From Pseudomonas mendocina (GTDB taxonomy: Bacteria; Pseudomonadota; Gammaproteobacteria; Pseudomonadales; Pseudomonadaceae): a stretch of 64,000 nucleotides of DNA. The number at the start of each line of letters is the position of its first letter. Positions within the stretch are counted from its first letter, which is position 1. Shown one piece after another: positions 17,298 through 25,385 of the stretch. The stretch covers positions 4,588,001 to 4,652,000 of the forward strand of contig NZ_LR134290.1 in the NCBI RefSeq assembly GCF_900636545.1, given 5' to 3'. The position numbers were made by a program, and so were the translations under genes. A model generated the notes under the pieces. The model worked only from the letters and a program-made list of their open reading frames with translations, had not been told where the DNA came from and searched no databases.

Positions 17298-19067
17298 TTA
17301 GTGGTTCAGAGCGGCACCAGCACCTTTGGGGGTACGTACGCTTTCCACCAGGTCCTGGATTTCCTGCGGCGGCTCAGCGGTGACCATCGATACGCCGTAG
17401 GCCACGGCGAAGTTGATCAGGGCGCCGACGGTACCGAAGGAAGCCGGGGAGATACCCATGAACCACTGGTCCGGGGTATTGGGCAGCATGTTGGTCTCCG
17501 GAATGAAGAACCAGCCCAGGTAGGTGAAGATGTACAGCAGGGTGATCACCAAGCCGGCGACCATACCGCAGATCGCACCCTTGTCGTTCATGCGCTTGGA
17601 GAAGATCCCCATCATCAGCACCGGGAACAGGGTCGCAGCTGCAATACCGAAGGCCAGCGCCACCACCTGCGCGGCGAACCCTGGTGGATTCAAGCCCAGA
17701 TAGGTTGCCAGCAGAATCGCAGCCGCCATCGATAGCCGCGCCGCGATCATCTCGTTCTTCTCGCTGATCTTCGGATTGATCAAGGTCTTGATCAGGTCAT
17801 GACTGATCGCCGAAGAAATTGCCAGCAACAAACCAGCCGCCGTCGACAGTGCCGCCGCAATGGCGCCCGCCGCGATCAGACCGACTACCCAGGCAGGCAG
17901 ATTGGCGATCTCCGGGTTGGCCAGTACCAGGATGTCGTTGTTCACGGTCAGTTCGTTACCGTTCCAGCCACGCTCCTGAGCGGTCGCGGTGAAGGCCGGT
18001 GCAGCATCGTTGTACATCTGGATGCGGCCGTCGCCGTTCTTGTCTTCCCACTTGATCAGGCCGGTCTGTTCCCAGTTCTTGACCCACTCAGGACGCTCTT
18101 CGTAGGACAGGGCAGGGGCCGAAGCGCCTTCCGGATAGATGGTGGTCACCAGGTTCAGGCGCGCCATCGAGGCAACGGCCGGGGCGGTGAGGTACAGCAG
18201 GGCGATGAAGATCAGGGTCCAGCCAGCGGACCAACGAGCATCAGCCACCTTCGGCACGGTGAAGAAGCGAATGATCACGTGCGGCAGACCGGCAGTACCG
18301 ATCATCAGCGACATGGTGAACAGCACCATGTTGAGCTTGTTGTCGACATCCGCGGTGTAGGCGGCGAAGCCCAGGTCACGCACCACTTCATCGAGTTTCT
18401 GCAGCAGCGGCACGCCGGATTCGACGTGGTCACCGAACAGGCCCAGCGGCGGAATCGGGTTACCGGTCAGCTGCAGGGAGATGAAGATGGCCGGGATGGT
18501 GTAGGCCACGATCAGTACCACGTACTGAGCGACCTGGGTGTAGGTGATGCCCTTCATGCCACCGAATACGGCGTAGGCGAAGACCACGGCCGCAGCGATC
18601 CAGATACCGGTGGAGTTGCTCACTTCGAGGAAGCGCGAGAAGGCAACACCAGCGCCAGCCATCTGACCGATCACGTAGGTCACGGAGATGATCACCAGGC
18701 AGATCACTGCAGTCAGGCGCGCGCCACGACTGTAGAAGCGATCACCGATGAAGTCCGGCACGGTGAACTTGCCGAACTTGCGCAGGTAGGGCGCCAGCAG
18801 CATCGCCAGCAGCACGTAGCCACCGGTCCAGCCCATGAGGAAGGTGGAGTTGGCATAGCCGCCGGCGGCAATCAGGCCTGCCATGGAAATGAAGGATGCA
18901 GCGGACATCCAGTCAGCGGCGGTCGCCATGCCGTTGGTGACCGGATGCACACCACCGCCAGCGACGTAGAACTCCTTGGTGGAGCCGGCACGCGCCCAGA
19001 TGGCGATGCCGATGTAGAGCGCGAAGGACGCGCCTACGAACAACATGTTGATGACGAACTGGCTCAT
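17298..19067 (-). CDS. Sodium:solute symporter large subunit (VC_2705 subfamily, acetate/monocarboxylate type)
   Basis: A protein of 589 residues in the SSS family with about 13 membrane spans. It is typical of the VC_2705 subfamily: MATAADWMSAASFISMAGLI near residue 50, DFIGDRFYSRGARLTAVICL, and a long insert (about residues 305–375) carrying an EF-hand-like KWEDKNGDGRIQMYNDA segment. It most likely takes up a short-chain carboxylate such as acetate with sodium, but the substrate is inferred. It is preceded by the DUF4212 small subunit with a 3-base gap, forming a two-subunit transporter. Confidence 0.9.
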   Translation of the reverse strand: MSQFVINMLFVGASFALYIGIAIWARAGSTKEFYVAGGGVHPVTNGMATAADWMSAASFISMAGLIAAGGYANSTFLMGWTGGYVLLAMLLAPYLRKFGKFTVPDFIGDRFYSRGARLTAVICLVIISVTYVIGQMAGAGVAFSRFLEVSNSTGIWIAAAVVFAYAVFGGMKGITYTQVAQYVVLIVAYTIPAIFISLQLTGNPIPPLGLFGDHVESGVPLLQKLDEVVRDLGFAAYTADVDNKLNMVLFTMSLMIGTAGLPHVIIRFFTVPKVADARWSAGWTLIFIALLYLTAPAVASMARLNLVTTIYPEGASAPALSYEERPEWVKNWEQTGLIKWEDKNGDGRIQMYNDAAPAFTATAQERGWNGNELTVNNDILVLANPEIANLPAWVVGLIAAGAIAAALSTAAGLLLAISSAISHDLIKTLINPKISEKNEMIAARLSMAAAILLATYLGLNPPGFAAQVVALAFGIAAATLFPVLMMGIFSKRMNDKGAICGMVAGLVITLLYIFTYLGWFFIPETNMLPNTPDQWFMGISPASFGTVGALINFAVAYGVSMVTAEPPQEIQDLVESVRTPKGAGAALNH

Positions 19068-19070
19068 GAC

Positions 19071-19331
19071 TTACTCCTCGACGCCGAATTCTTTATCGAG
19101 TTTGTTCAGTCTCCACGCGTAGTGAAAAATGAGTCCGATAAACACGAGGATGGAGCCCTGCTGCGCGAACCAGAATCCGAGGTCGGAACCACCAACGGAG
19201 ATTCCCGCGACCATCGGGCGCAGAATCATGGCGAATCCGTAGGAAACCAGCGCCCAGACAATCAGGCTCCAGGTGATGAGCCGCACATTGGCCTTCCAAT
19301 AGGCCGCGGCATTTGTTTGTTCAGAAGTCAT
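19071..19331 (-). CDS. DUF4212 sodium/solute symporter small subunit
   Basis: A protein of 86 residues with two membrane spans (about 18–42, LITWSLIVWALVSYGFAMIL, and 52–74, FWFAQQGSILVFIGLIFHYA). This is the small-subunit family always found just before VC_2705-type symporters. It is the first gene of the operon; the large subunit starts 3 bases downstream. A regulatory or assembly role in the transporter is the usual inference. Divergent from the TonB receptor gene. Confidence 0.9.
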   Translation of the reverse strand: MTSEQTNAAAYWKANVRLITWSLIVWALVSYGFAMILRPMVAGISVGGSDLGFWFAQQGSILVFIGLIFHYAWRLNKLDKEFGVEE

Positions 19332-19512
19332 AGACGCCTCCGGTTATTGTTATTCTGATGCAGCTTCAAGCTAGCAGCAGGCCAGCACCGACCGACAGAT
19401 AGACATTGGTATTAGCCGCATTTGCGACGTCTCGGACACTGAGCGAAAACGCCGAAACGGGAGAAGAAGAGCGGCGCCTTCCAAAATTTATTAATAAGAC
19501 AAAAACTCATTT

Positions 19513-19531
19513 GATAGTGATTCTCTAAAAC
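19513..19531 (+). promoter_or_regulatory. Fur-box-like operator of the TonB receptor
   Basis: GATAGTGATTCTCTAAA (19513–19529) resembles the Fur consensus GATAATGATAATCATTATC in its left and central parts. It lies 50 bases before a siderophore receptor start, in an AT-rich stretch. A match by eye; the right half is weak. Confidence 0.55.
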
Positions 19532-19579
19532 ACTAGAATCCCGGGCCCTCACCTACCCTCCGCCCCAAGGATTCACACC

Positions 19580-21718
19580 ATGCGACGCCTGGTCGTACCG
19601 CTTCTCGCCTTACCTGCTCTCGTCGGTCACACCGCCTTCGCCAGTACGGACAACGACACCCCGCTGGCACTGGAAGAAATGCAGATCACCGCGCCCAGCG
19701 AGCGGGCCGACGGCCCGGTGGATGGCTACCGGGCCAGTCGTTCGGCCAGTGCGACCCGCACCGACACACCGATTCACGAGATCCCCCAGTCGATCAGCGT
19801 GGTACCGGCACAGGTGGTGCAGGACATCGGCGCGGTGCGCCTGGAAGATGCGCTCGACTACGCCGGCGGCGTCGAGCGCGGCAACAATTTCGGCGCCCAG
19901 GGCCTGACCGAATTTCTGATTCGTGGTTTCAGCAGCCAGGAGTTCTACCGCAACGGTTTCGCCGCCAACCGCGGCTATCCGAACATGCCCGACGCCAGCA
20001 GCATCGAACGCATTGAGGTGCTGCGCGGCCCGGCGGCCATGCTCTACGGTCGCAGCGACCCGGGCGGCACCTTCAACATCGTCACCAAGCAACCGCAGGC
20101 CGAGCGCCGCACCGTGCTGGGCAGCCAGGTCAACAGCGAAGGTCTGCGCCGCGGCACTCTGGACACCACTGGTGCGCTGGACGAACAGGCCGCCTTCACC
20201 TACCGCCTGAACCTGGTGGCCGAGGGCGGCGACAGCTTCCGCGATGACGTCGAGAGCGAGCGCTACAACGTCGCCCCGGTGCTGCGCTGGCAGCTCAACG
20301 AGGACACCTCCGTCACCCTCGAAGGCGACTATCTGCACAACCGCCACCCGCTCGACCGTGGCGTTACCCGCTACTCCAACCAGAACGGCAAGCTGCCGCG
20401 CGACCGCTTCCTCGGCGAGGAATCCGCCGGCAAGCTGACCAACGAAAACGCCAGCACCCAGTTGCGCATCGAGCACCTGCTCAACGAAAGCTGGACCCTG
20501 CGCGGCGGCGTGCAGTACCTCGATGGCGAGATCTACGGCGGCGCCGTGGAGAACAACAGCAACGCCTACACCGGCTTGCCTGCAGGCTCCACGACCATCG
20601 GACGCAACTACAACGAGCGCTGGCTGAACTGGAACGACGTCAACGCGCAGGCCAATGCCGAAGGCAACTTCGACCTTGGCGGCTTCGCCCATACCCTGCT
20701 GGTGGGTGTGGAGTACGACAAGTTCAACTACAACTCGCTGATCATCCGTTCGGCGGGCGGCGGCGCTTACCCCATCGACCTGTACAACCCGGTACACGGC
20801 CAGCCGCTACCCGGGTTAGTTTCCGATCCGACCACCCACGACGCCGAGACGCTGAAGTCCTATGCCTTCTATCTGCAGGACCAGATCGCCCTGACCGAGC
20901 GCCTCAAAGCCCAGGTAGGCGCGCGTATCGAGCGCTTCGAGCAGAGCTACGCGGACAAGCGGCCCAATGTCAACGGCGACTGGGATCAGGCGCACAACGC
21001 TGTCTCGCCGCGCTTCGGCCTGATCTACGACCTCACCGACGAGCTGGCGGTATTCGCCAACACCTCGCGTTCGTTCAAACCCAATCGGGGCGCAGACCGA
21101 CTGGGCAATGCCTTCGACCCGGAAGAAGGCATCGCCCACGAAGTCGGCATCAAGTACGACATGGCCGACCGCGACCTGAGCCTGACCGCGGCGGTATTCC
21201 ATATCGTCAAGGAAAACGTGCTGACCGACGATCCGGTGGATACCTCTCGCAAAATCGCCGCCGGCGAAGTGCGCAGCCGCGGCTTCGATATCAACCTGGC
21301 CGGCAACATCACTCCGCAATGGCGGGTGATCGGCGGCTACGCCTATGTCGATGCCGAAGTCACCGAAAGCACCAGCACCACCATGCCGGTTGGCTCGCGC
21401 CTGGGCAACGTGCCGCGGCACAGCTTCAACCTGCTCGACACCTACGAGTTCGACGGCGGCCCGCTGGCCGGCCTGGGTGTGGGCATTGGCCTGAAGTACG
21501 TCAGCGAGCGTCAGGGCCAGACCAGCAACGACACCTTCGATATGGACGGTTACGGCCTGGTCGACCTGCTGGCCTACTACCCGCTGACCGAGAACGTGCG
21601 TCTGAACCTCAACCTGAACAACCTGTTCGACAAGCACTACGAGGAGCGCGCCTGGAACGTCTGGAGCTATCCGGGCGAGCCGCGCACATTGCAGGCGGGG
21701 ATTTCGGTCAGCCTGTAA
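19580..21718 (+). CDS. TonB-dependent siderophore receptor
   Basis: A protein of 712 residues in the outer-membrane TonB-dependent siderophore receptor family. A signal peptide (about residues 1–22, ending AFA) is followed by a TonB-box-like LALEEMQITAPSE, a plug domain (IHEIPQSISVVPAQVVQDIG; RIEVLRGPAAMLYGRSDPGG) and a 22-strand β-barrel ending in an aromatic-rich C-terminus (TLQAGISVSL). There is no N-terminal signalling extension and no sigma/anti-sigma pair nearby, so it is probably controlled by Fur alone. The gene is in the P. aeruginosa fiuA position relative to creD, but I cannot name the siderophore. A 9-bp hairpin (21727–21750) follows the stop. Confidence 0.9.
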   Translation: MRRLVVPLLALPALVGHTAFASTDNDTPLALEEMQITAPSERADGPVDGYRASRSASATRTDTPIHEIPQSISVVPAQVVQDIGAVRLEDALDYAGGVERGNNFGAQGLTEFLIRGFSSQEFYRNGFAANRGYPNMPDASSIERIEVLRGPAAMLYGRSDPGGTFNIVTKQPQAERRTVLGSQVNSEGLRRGTLDTTGALDEQAAFTYRLNLVAEGGDSFRDDVESERYNVAPVLRWQLNEDTSVTLEGDYLHNRHPLDRGVTRYSNQNGKLPRDRFLGEESAGKLTNENASTQLRIEHLLNESWTLRGGVQYLDGEIYGGAVENNSNAYTGLPAGSTTIGRNYNERWLNWNDVNAQANAEGNFDLGGFAHTLLVGVEYDKFNYNSLIIRSAGGGAYPIDLYNPVHGQPLPGLVSDPTTHDAETLKSYAFYLQDQIALTERLKAQVGARIERFEQSYADKRPNVNGDWDQAHNAVSPRFGLIYDLTDELAVFANTSRSFKPNRGADRLGNAFDPEEGIAHEVGIKYDMADRDLSLTAAVFHIVKENVLTDDPVDTSRKIAAGEVRSRGFDINLAGNITPQWRVIGGYAYVDAEVTESTSTTMPVGSRLGNVPRHSFNLLDTYEFDGGPLAGLGVGIGLKYVSERQGQTSNDTFDMDGYGLVDLLAYYPLTENVRLNLNLNNLFDKHYEERAWNVWSYPGEPRTLQAGISVSL

Positions 21719-21760
21719 GGGTGAACGCCGGGTGAACGTGCTCACCCGGCTCACCTCATC

Positions 21761-21817
21761 GTAGCCCGGATGCAATCCGGGAATGGCCTGTCGCGCCGTT
21801 CTCGGATTACATCCGGA
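21761..21817. repeat. Imperfect copy of the GTAGCCCGGATGCAATCCGG inverted repeat
   Basis: The left arm GTAGCCCGGATGCAATCCGG (21761–21780) is identical to the left arm at 42653. The right arm TCGGATTACATCCGGA (21802–21817) is degraded. A dispersed intergenic element. Confidence 0.75.
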
Positions 21818-21827
21818 CCATGCGCCT

Positions 21828-22616
21828 TCAGAGCGGGTCGGAGACCAGCTCAATTGGCAGCAGATAGCGCTCTTCGGCGTACTCAATACGGAACTGAACG
21901 CGGCGTGCATCGGCTTCGATGGTCTGGCATTCGCCATCTGCCGCCTCCATTCGCCGACCAGTAAGCGTTCGCTTGAAGAGCAGGTCGCGGTAGCCATCGC
22001 GGCCGATCTTGTCGGTCACGATGAGCACGCCCCTCGCCTCGCCGAACGAAGCCGTACAATCGTCGTCTCGTTCACCGCCGAAGCTCTCCACCACCAGCCC
22101 TCCCATCAGGGGGCGCAACCCTTGCGCTTTCAACTCGTAGAGAGCGAGCTCGGTTTCCGCGAAGGGATTCATCCGCGACCCGTTGCGGCGACTGATGCGA
22201 ACACCAAAGGCGAGGTCATCTCCACGCAGGCGATAAGGCGCGGTATCCAAGACCAACCTGTCCACATAGATCGCATCCCAGTCCAACAGATTGGGCTGGA
22301 TCAGTCGCGCCACGACGTCTTGCTTCTTATGATCCAGCACCAGTATTTCAAGGTCGCTCCGGCCTTGATCAGACTGCACCTCGCGTACCAGCGGCACGGC
22401 GAGCAGGGTCATCTGAGAACGCGCAGGCCAGGTCTTGCAGATGCTCTGTTCGGCATCTACCCGATAGGCGCCGCGCTCATCCTGCAGCCATGCGCCGTCG
22501 GCCTGGCCGGGATGCGCCAGCTCCAGCCAGGCTGGCAGTTGCACCGTGCAATCATCGGCCAACGCCACGCTGACCGACAGCAGCGCACCCAGCGCCGTCG
22601 CGAACAGTCCTTTCAT
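21828..22616 (-). CDS. Secreted protein of unknown function
   Basis: A protein of 262 residues with a clear signal peptide (MKGLFATALGALLSVSVALA, cleavage before DDCTVQ). The mature protein has four cysteines (near residues 23, 60, about 193 and about 235) that could form disulfides, and no recognisable domain. The start is supported by GGAGGAAC nine bases upstream; a longer form from 22637 is less likely. It is the last gene of a minus-strand series after creD, so a cell-envelope role is possible, but that rests only on position. Confidence 0.75.
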   Translation of the reverse strand: MKGLFATALGALLSVSVALADDCTVQLPAWLELAHPGQADGAWLQDERGAYRVDAEQSICKTWPARSQMTLLAVPLVREVQSDQGRSDLEILVLDHKKQDVVARLIQPNLLDWDAIYVDRLVLDTAPYRLRGDDLAFGVRISRRNGSRMNPFAETELALYELKAQGLRPLMGGLVVESFGGERDDDCTASFGEARGVLIVTDKIGRDGYRDLLFKRTLTGRRMEAADGECQTIEADARRVQFRIEYAEERYLLPIELVSDPL

Positions 22617-22764
22617 CCCTGTGTTCCTCCATGTCATCCCGGCGCGAGTCTACGCCGCTAACCGCCCACTGCCCATGATGGGCATCGCGAAACAGCCAGG
22701 CGATACGCCGCGCCAGCAGATGCCCGGCACGCGCCTCCTCGCGCAAACCGATATGCCCACTCAT
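22552..22764 (-). CDS. Possible small coupled ORF (70 residues)
   Basis: An ORF beginning MSGHIGLREEARAGHLLARR. Its ATG overlaps the stop of the upstream membrane-protein gene as ATGA. The first 45 residues look protein-like, but the last third overlaps the ribosome site and first codons of the next gene in another frame. It could be a real coupled gene with an overlapping 3' end or a chance reading frame. Confidence 0.25.
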   Translation of the reverse strand: MSGHIGLREEARAGHLLARRIAWLFRDAHHGQWAVSGVDSRRDDMEEHRDERTVRDGAGCAAVGQRGVGR

Positions 22765-23063
22765 GCCCGGTACCACAGGCGCATGAAGCCCAGTGCCAGC
22801 AGCAGGCCGACCTGGCCCAACGCGGCGCACAGCGACAGGAAGGAGCGCAGTGTGCCGTTACTCGCCGCATCCTGAATACCGGTCAGGGCGTTCCAGAAAC
22901 CGTCCGGCAGCACCATCAGGCTCAGGCTGGCGAGCGGCTTTCCGGTCAGCAGCAGGCCGTCGATCAGGTTGAACCAGCCGCAGAACATCAGGCCGATGAG
23001 GATCATCACTGCCACCACCAGACCGAGGCCAAGGCAGGCGGAGAATTGCACGAGAAGACGCAT
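22761..23063 (-). CDS. Small inner-membrane protein downstream of creD
   Basis: A protein of 100 residues starting MRLLVQFSACLGLGLVVAVM. Hydrophobic segments lie at about residues 8–32 and 75–95, with shorter ones between, so probably two to three spans. It starts 52 bases after creD on the same strand and is likely in its operon. I recognise no family; a role alongside CreD is inferred from position only. Confidence 0.6.
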   Translation of the reverse strand: MRLLVQFSACLGLGLVVAVMILIGLMFCGWFNLIDGLLLTGKPLASLSLMVLPDGFWNALTGIQDAASNGTLRSFLSLCAALGQVGLLLALGFMRLWYRA

Positions 23064-23115
23064 GGGTATTACCTCCGACAAGAGGCGCGGCCTGCACTGA
23101 CCGCGCCGATCAGAT

Positions 23116-24459
23116 TCAGGCCTGCGGAGCGCTACGGCCGACGCCGTACCAGTCCAGTTTGCGGGTCAGCACCATCACACTGCCGAGCACGCCGAACACC
23201 AGCAGCGAGCCCATCAGCAGGGCGTAGTCCTCGGCGTTGAGCAGGCCGTAGAGCATGGCGTACAGAGCGGCCAGCAACGCGCCAAAGCCCATGCCACGTC
23301 GCCAGCTGTGCAGCACGAAGCTGACGTAGAACCCAATCAGGCCGACGCAGGCGCTGGCAGACAGGCCGTAGGCCAGGGCGAAGTCCAGATGCTCGGAGAG
23401 CGACAGCAGCAGCAGGTAGAACAGCGCCAGCGACAGGCCCACCAGGGCGTATTGCACCGGGTGCACGGCTAGGCGCTTGAGCACCTCGAAGAGGAAGAAG
23501 GTGGCGAAGGTCAGAGCGATGAACAGCAGCGCATATTTGATCGCGCGATCGGTCTTCAGGTACTGGTCGACCGGGTCGACGAAGCTCACTCCAAAGTTGC
23601 GGCCAAACAGCCCCTGGCAACGCTCGCTACCCACGCAGTCACGCAACGCCTCCTCCAAATTGGTGGCGAAGAAGCTGGTCTGCCACTCGGCAGTGAAGCC
23701 TGCGGCACTGATTTCACGGCTGCTCGGCAGGTATTCGCCGACGAAGCTCGGATGCGGCCAGTCGGAGTTCAGTTTGACCCGGCTGTCACGCCCGACCGGC
23801 ACCACCGAAAGCTGCTCGGTGCCCTGCAGTTTCAGATCAAAAGCGAACTCGAGCGTCTGCCCACCCTGCGCATCCAGAGCCGGGAGCGGCGCATGCACGC
23901 CGGCACCGAAGTTATCGTCCCCCGTACCTGGTGCAAAACTCAGGGTCTGGCCATTGAGGCGCAGTTGTAGATCGTTGCTGATACCACGGATATCGCTGAT
24001 ACCGACCGAGAGGAAGGGTTTCTCGAAGCGGTAGAAGCCCAGGTCGTCACCCAGTCCCAGGCGCGCCGGCAGGCGGAATTGACCGCTGACCTGGCTGTCG
24101 CTGCGGTACAGGCGCGCTTCGTAGATGCCGCGCGCTCGCAGCTCGGTACCGACCTGCCCTTCGAGCACGAAGCGCTCCGGCAGGAAGTACAGACGGCCGC
24201 GACGCTGACGCTCTTCGCTATAGCGCTCACCGGTCTTCTCATTGGTCTTCCACTCATGGGTGGTCTTGATATACGGCAGCACCAGGATCGGCCCAGTGAT
24301 CTGCTGGCGGTAGCTGGAGCTGCGGGCAATGTCCTGCAGCACCTCGTAGCGCAGCCCCTGTCGCTCGTCGACCAGGCCATCGATCATCAGCAGGGGAATC
24401 ATCAGCAACAAAATCAGCAGGGCGATGGCGCCCAGCTTGAAGCCCAGGGAACGGCTCAT
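23116..24459 (-). CDS. creD: Cell envelope integrity/inner membrane protein CreD
   Basis: A protein of 447 residues of the CreD family: one N-terminal span (about 9–28), a large periplasmic domain (about 30–305; ITGPILVLPYIK, RGIYEARLYRSD, VGISDIRGISNDL), then five to six C-terminal spans ending at LDWYGVGRSAPQA. CreD is the main output of the CreBC two-component system and affects envelope stress, β-lactam response and biofilm in Pseudomonas and relatives. The start MSRSLGFKLG is preferred over an ORF extending to 24600. Here creD is about 6.7 kb from creBC but retains three CreB-tag-like repeats upstream. Confidence 0.93.
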   Translation of the reverse strand: MSRSLGFKLGAIALLILLLMIPLLMIDGLVDERQGLRYEVLQDIARSSSYRQQITGPILVLPYIKTTHEWKTNEKTGERYSEERQRRGRLYFLPERFVLEGQVGTELRARGIYEARLYRSDSQVSGQFRLPARLGLGDDLGFYRFEKPFLSVGISDIRGISNDLQLRLNGQTLSFAPGTGDDNFGAGVHAPLPALDAQGGQTLEFAFDLKLQGTEQLSVVPVGRDSRVKLNSDWPHPSFVGEYLPSSREISAAGFTAEWQTSFFATNLEEALRDCVGSERCQGLFGRNFGVSFVDPVDQYLKTDRAIKYALLFIALTFATFFLFEVLKRLAVHPVQYALVGLSLALFYLLLLSLSEHLDFALAYGLSASACVGLIGFYVSFVLHSWRRGMGFGALLAALYAMLYGLLNAEDYALLMGSLLVFGVLGSVMVLTRKLDWYGVGRSAPQA

Positions 24460-24532
24460 GGTACGGCTCTCCGTAGCGAGTGAAGGTACGGTAGAGTCTG
24501 GGCAAGGGCGGAGGGAGGCGTATGGGGCGAGC

Positions 24533-24559
24533 GTGGAGATTGTGTGGAGAATGGGTGAA
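24533..24559 (-). promoter_or_regulatory. Triple CreB-binding tag upstream of creD
   Basis: On the coding strand of creD the sequence reads TTCAC-n6-TCCAC-n6-TCCAC (24559 down to 24533), three pentamers at exact 11-bp spacing. It matches the Cre/Blr tag TTCAC-n6-TTCAC known for CreB and its Aeromonas homologue, with one substitution in two of the repeats. It ends 74 bases before the creD ATG. Confidence 0.75.
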
Positions 24560-24561
24560 AC

Positions 24562-24589
24562 AGAAAGGGCGCCGATTCGGGGCGCCCTT
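24562..24589 (-). terminator. Terminator of the tandem-repeat protein gene
   Basis: AAGGGCGCC (24581–24589 read on the minus strand), 7-base loop, GGCGCCCTT (24565–24573), then TCTGTTT. It is a 9-bp stem between the repeat-protein stop and the creD promoter, which suggests creD is transcribed independently. Confidence 0.75.
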
Positions 24590-24638
24590 CCTAACTGCAA
24601 TGCGGCATACGAATGCTCCCGCGTGATGAATGACCGGA

Positions 24639-25139
24639 TCAGCTGATACGGCTGGCACCCACGCGGTCGGCGCCATCTTCGGCGACACGATTCAGACCAA
24701 CACGGTCAGCACCACCTTCTGCAACACGGTTCGGGCCAACACGATCTGCGCCACCTTCTGCAACACGATTCAGACCAACGCGATCAGCGCCACCTTCTAC
24801 AACACGGTTCAGACCAACACGATCTGCGCCACCTTCTGCAACACGATTCAGACCAACGCGATCAGCGCCACCTTCTGCAACACGGTTCGGGCCAACGCGA
24901 TCAGCACCATCTTCTGCTACGCGGTTCGGGCCAACGCGATCAGCACCATCTTCGGCTACGCGGAAACGCTCCAGAGTACGCTCGGCACCGCCTTCGACGA
25001 CACGGTTTACGCCTACGCGGTCAGCACCATCTTCGGCGACGACCGGAGCAGCGGACTGTTGCACGGAGATCTGCGGCAGGGCGAAAGCACTGGCGGACAG
25101 AGCGGCAATAACGAGGCTGGCGAGGATTTGCTTTTTCAT
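24639..25139 (-). CDS. Secreted tandem-repeat protein, ten 13-residue repeats
   Basis: A protein of 166 residues. It has a signal peptide (1–20, MKKQILASLVIAALSASAFA), a short linker, then ten repeats covering residues 34–164. The unit is V-A/V-E-D/G-G-A-D-R-V-G-L/P/V-N-R; only the second unit diverges (14 residues, GGAERTLERFR). The protein is strongly patterned with acidic, glycine and arginine positions and has no cysteine. The 39-bp DNA repeats occupy 24648–25040 and could change copy number. The ribosome site AGGAGAACGAAC precedes ATG. I faintly recall similar GG-S/A-D-R repeat proteins in Pseudomonas, sometimes labelled 'phage infection protein', but know no proven role. It lies divergent from the FAN1 operon. 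Confidence 0.85.
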   Translation of the reverse strand: MKKQILASLVIAALSASAFALPQISVQQSAAPVVAEDGADRVGVNRVVEGGAERTLERFRVAEDGADRVGPNRVAEDGADRVGPNRVAEGGADRVGLNRVAEGGADRVGLNRVVEGGADRVGLNRVAEGGADRVGPNRVAEGGADRVGLNRVAEDGADRVGASRIS

Positions 25140-25355
25140 GTTCGTTCTCCTGATGGGGGTAAGTAACTGGCTACGGTTGTCATGTTACGCACGCCCCAGA
25201 ACGGCAAAAGGCACATCTCGGGATAGTGACCATCGACGTCATCGATACCTGGGAAAGCCCTTATCGATCAGCCAGATAGGCAGCAGAAATGACCATGCGG
25301 CATCACCCTCGCCTTCCGTCCACTCGGCAGCTTCATCGGCGAACGGCACTGGCAT

Positions 25356-25371
25356 CTGTATAAAAAACCAG
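25356..25371 (+). promoter_or_regulatory. LexA (SOS) box-like operator before the FAN1–helicase operon
   Basis: CTGTATAAAAAACCAG fits CTG-N10-CAG and is near the consensus CTGTATATAAATACAG, with C for A at position 13. It contains a TATAAA that could be the -10 element. The GTG codon at 25371 overlaps its last base, which argues for the ATG at 25386 as the translation start. Confidence 0.6.
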
Positions 25372-25385
25372 TGAAACTTCGCGGC

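Noticed and set aside
24648-25040. Regular repeats that could suggest a CRISPR array
   Set aside because: The 39-bp repeats are contiguous without spacers and keep one open reading frame after a signal peptide; they are coding tandem repeats.
24639-25139. RTX-type calcium-binding toxin repeat
   Set aside because: The GG-x-G-x-D-x-h spacing is absent; the unit has 13 residues with only GGADR, and there is no type I secretion neighbour.
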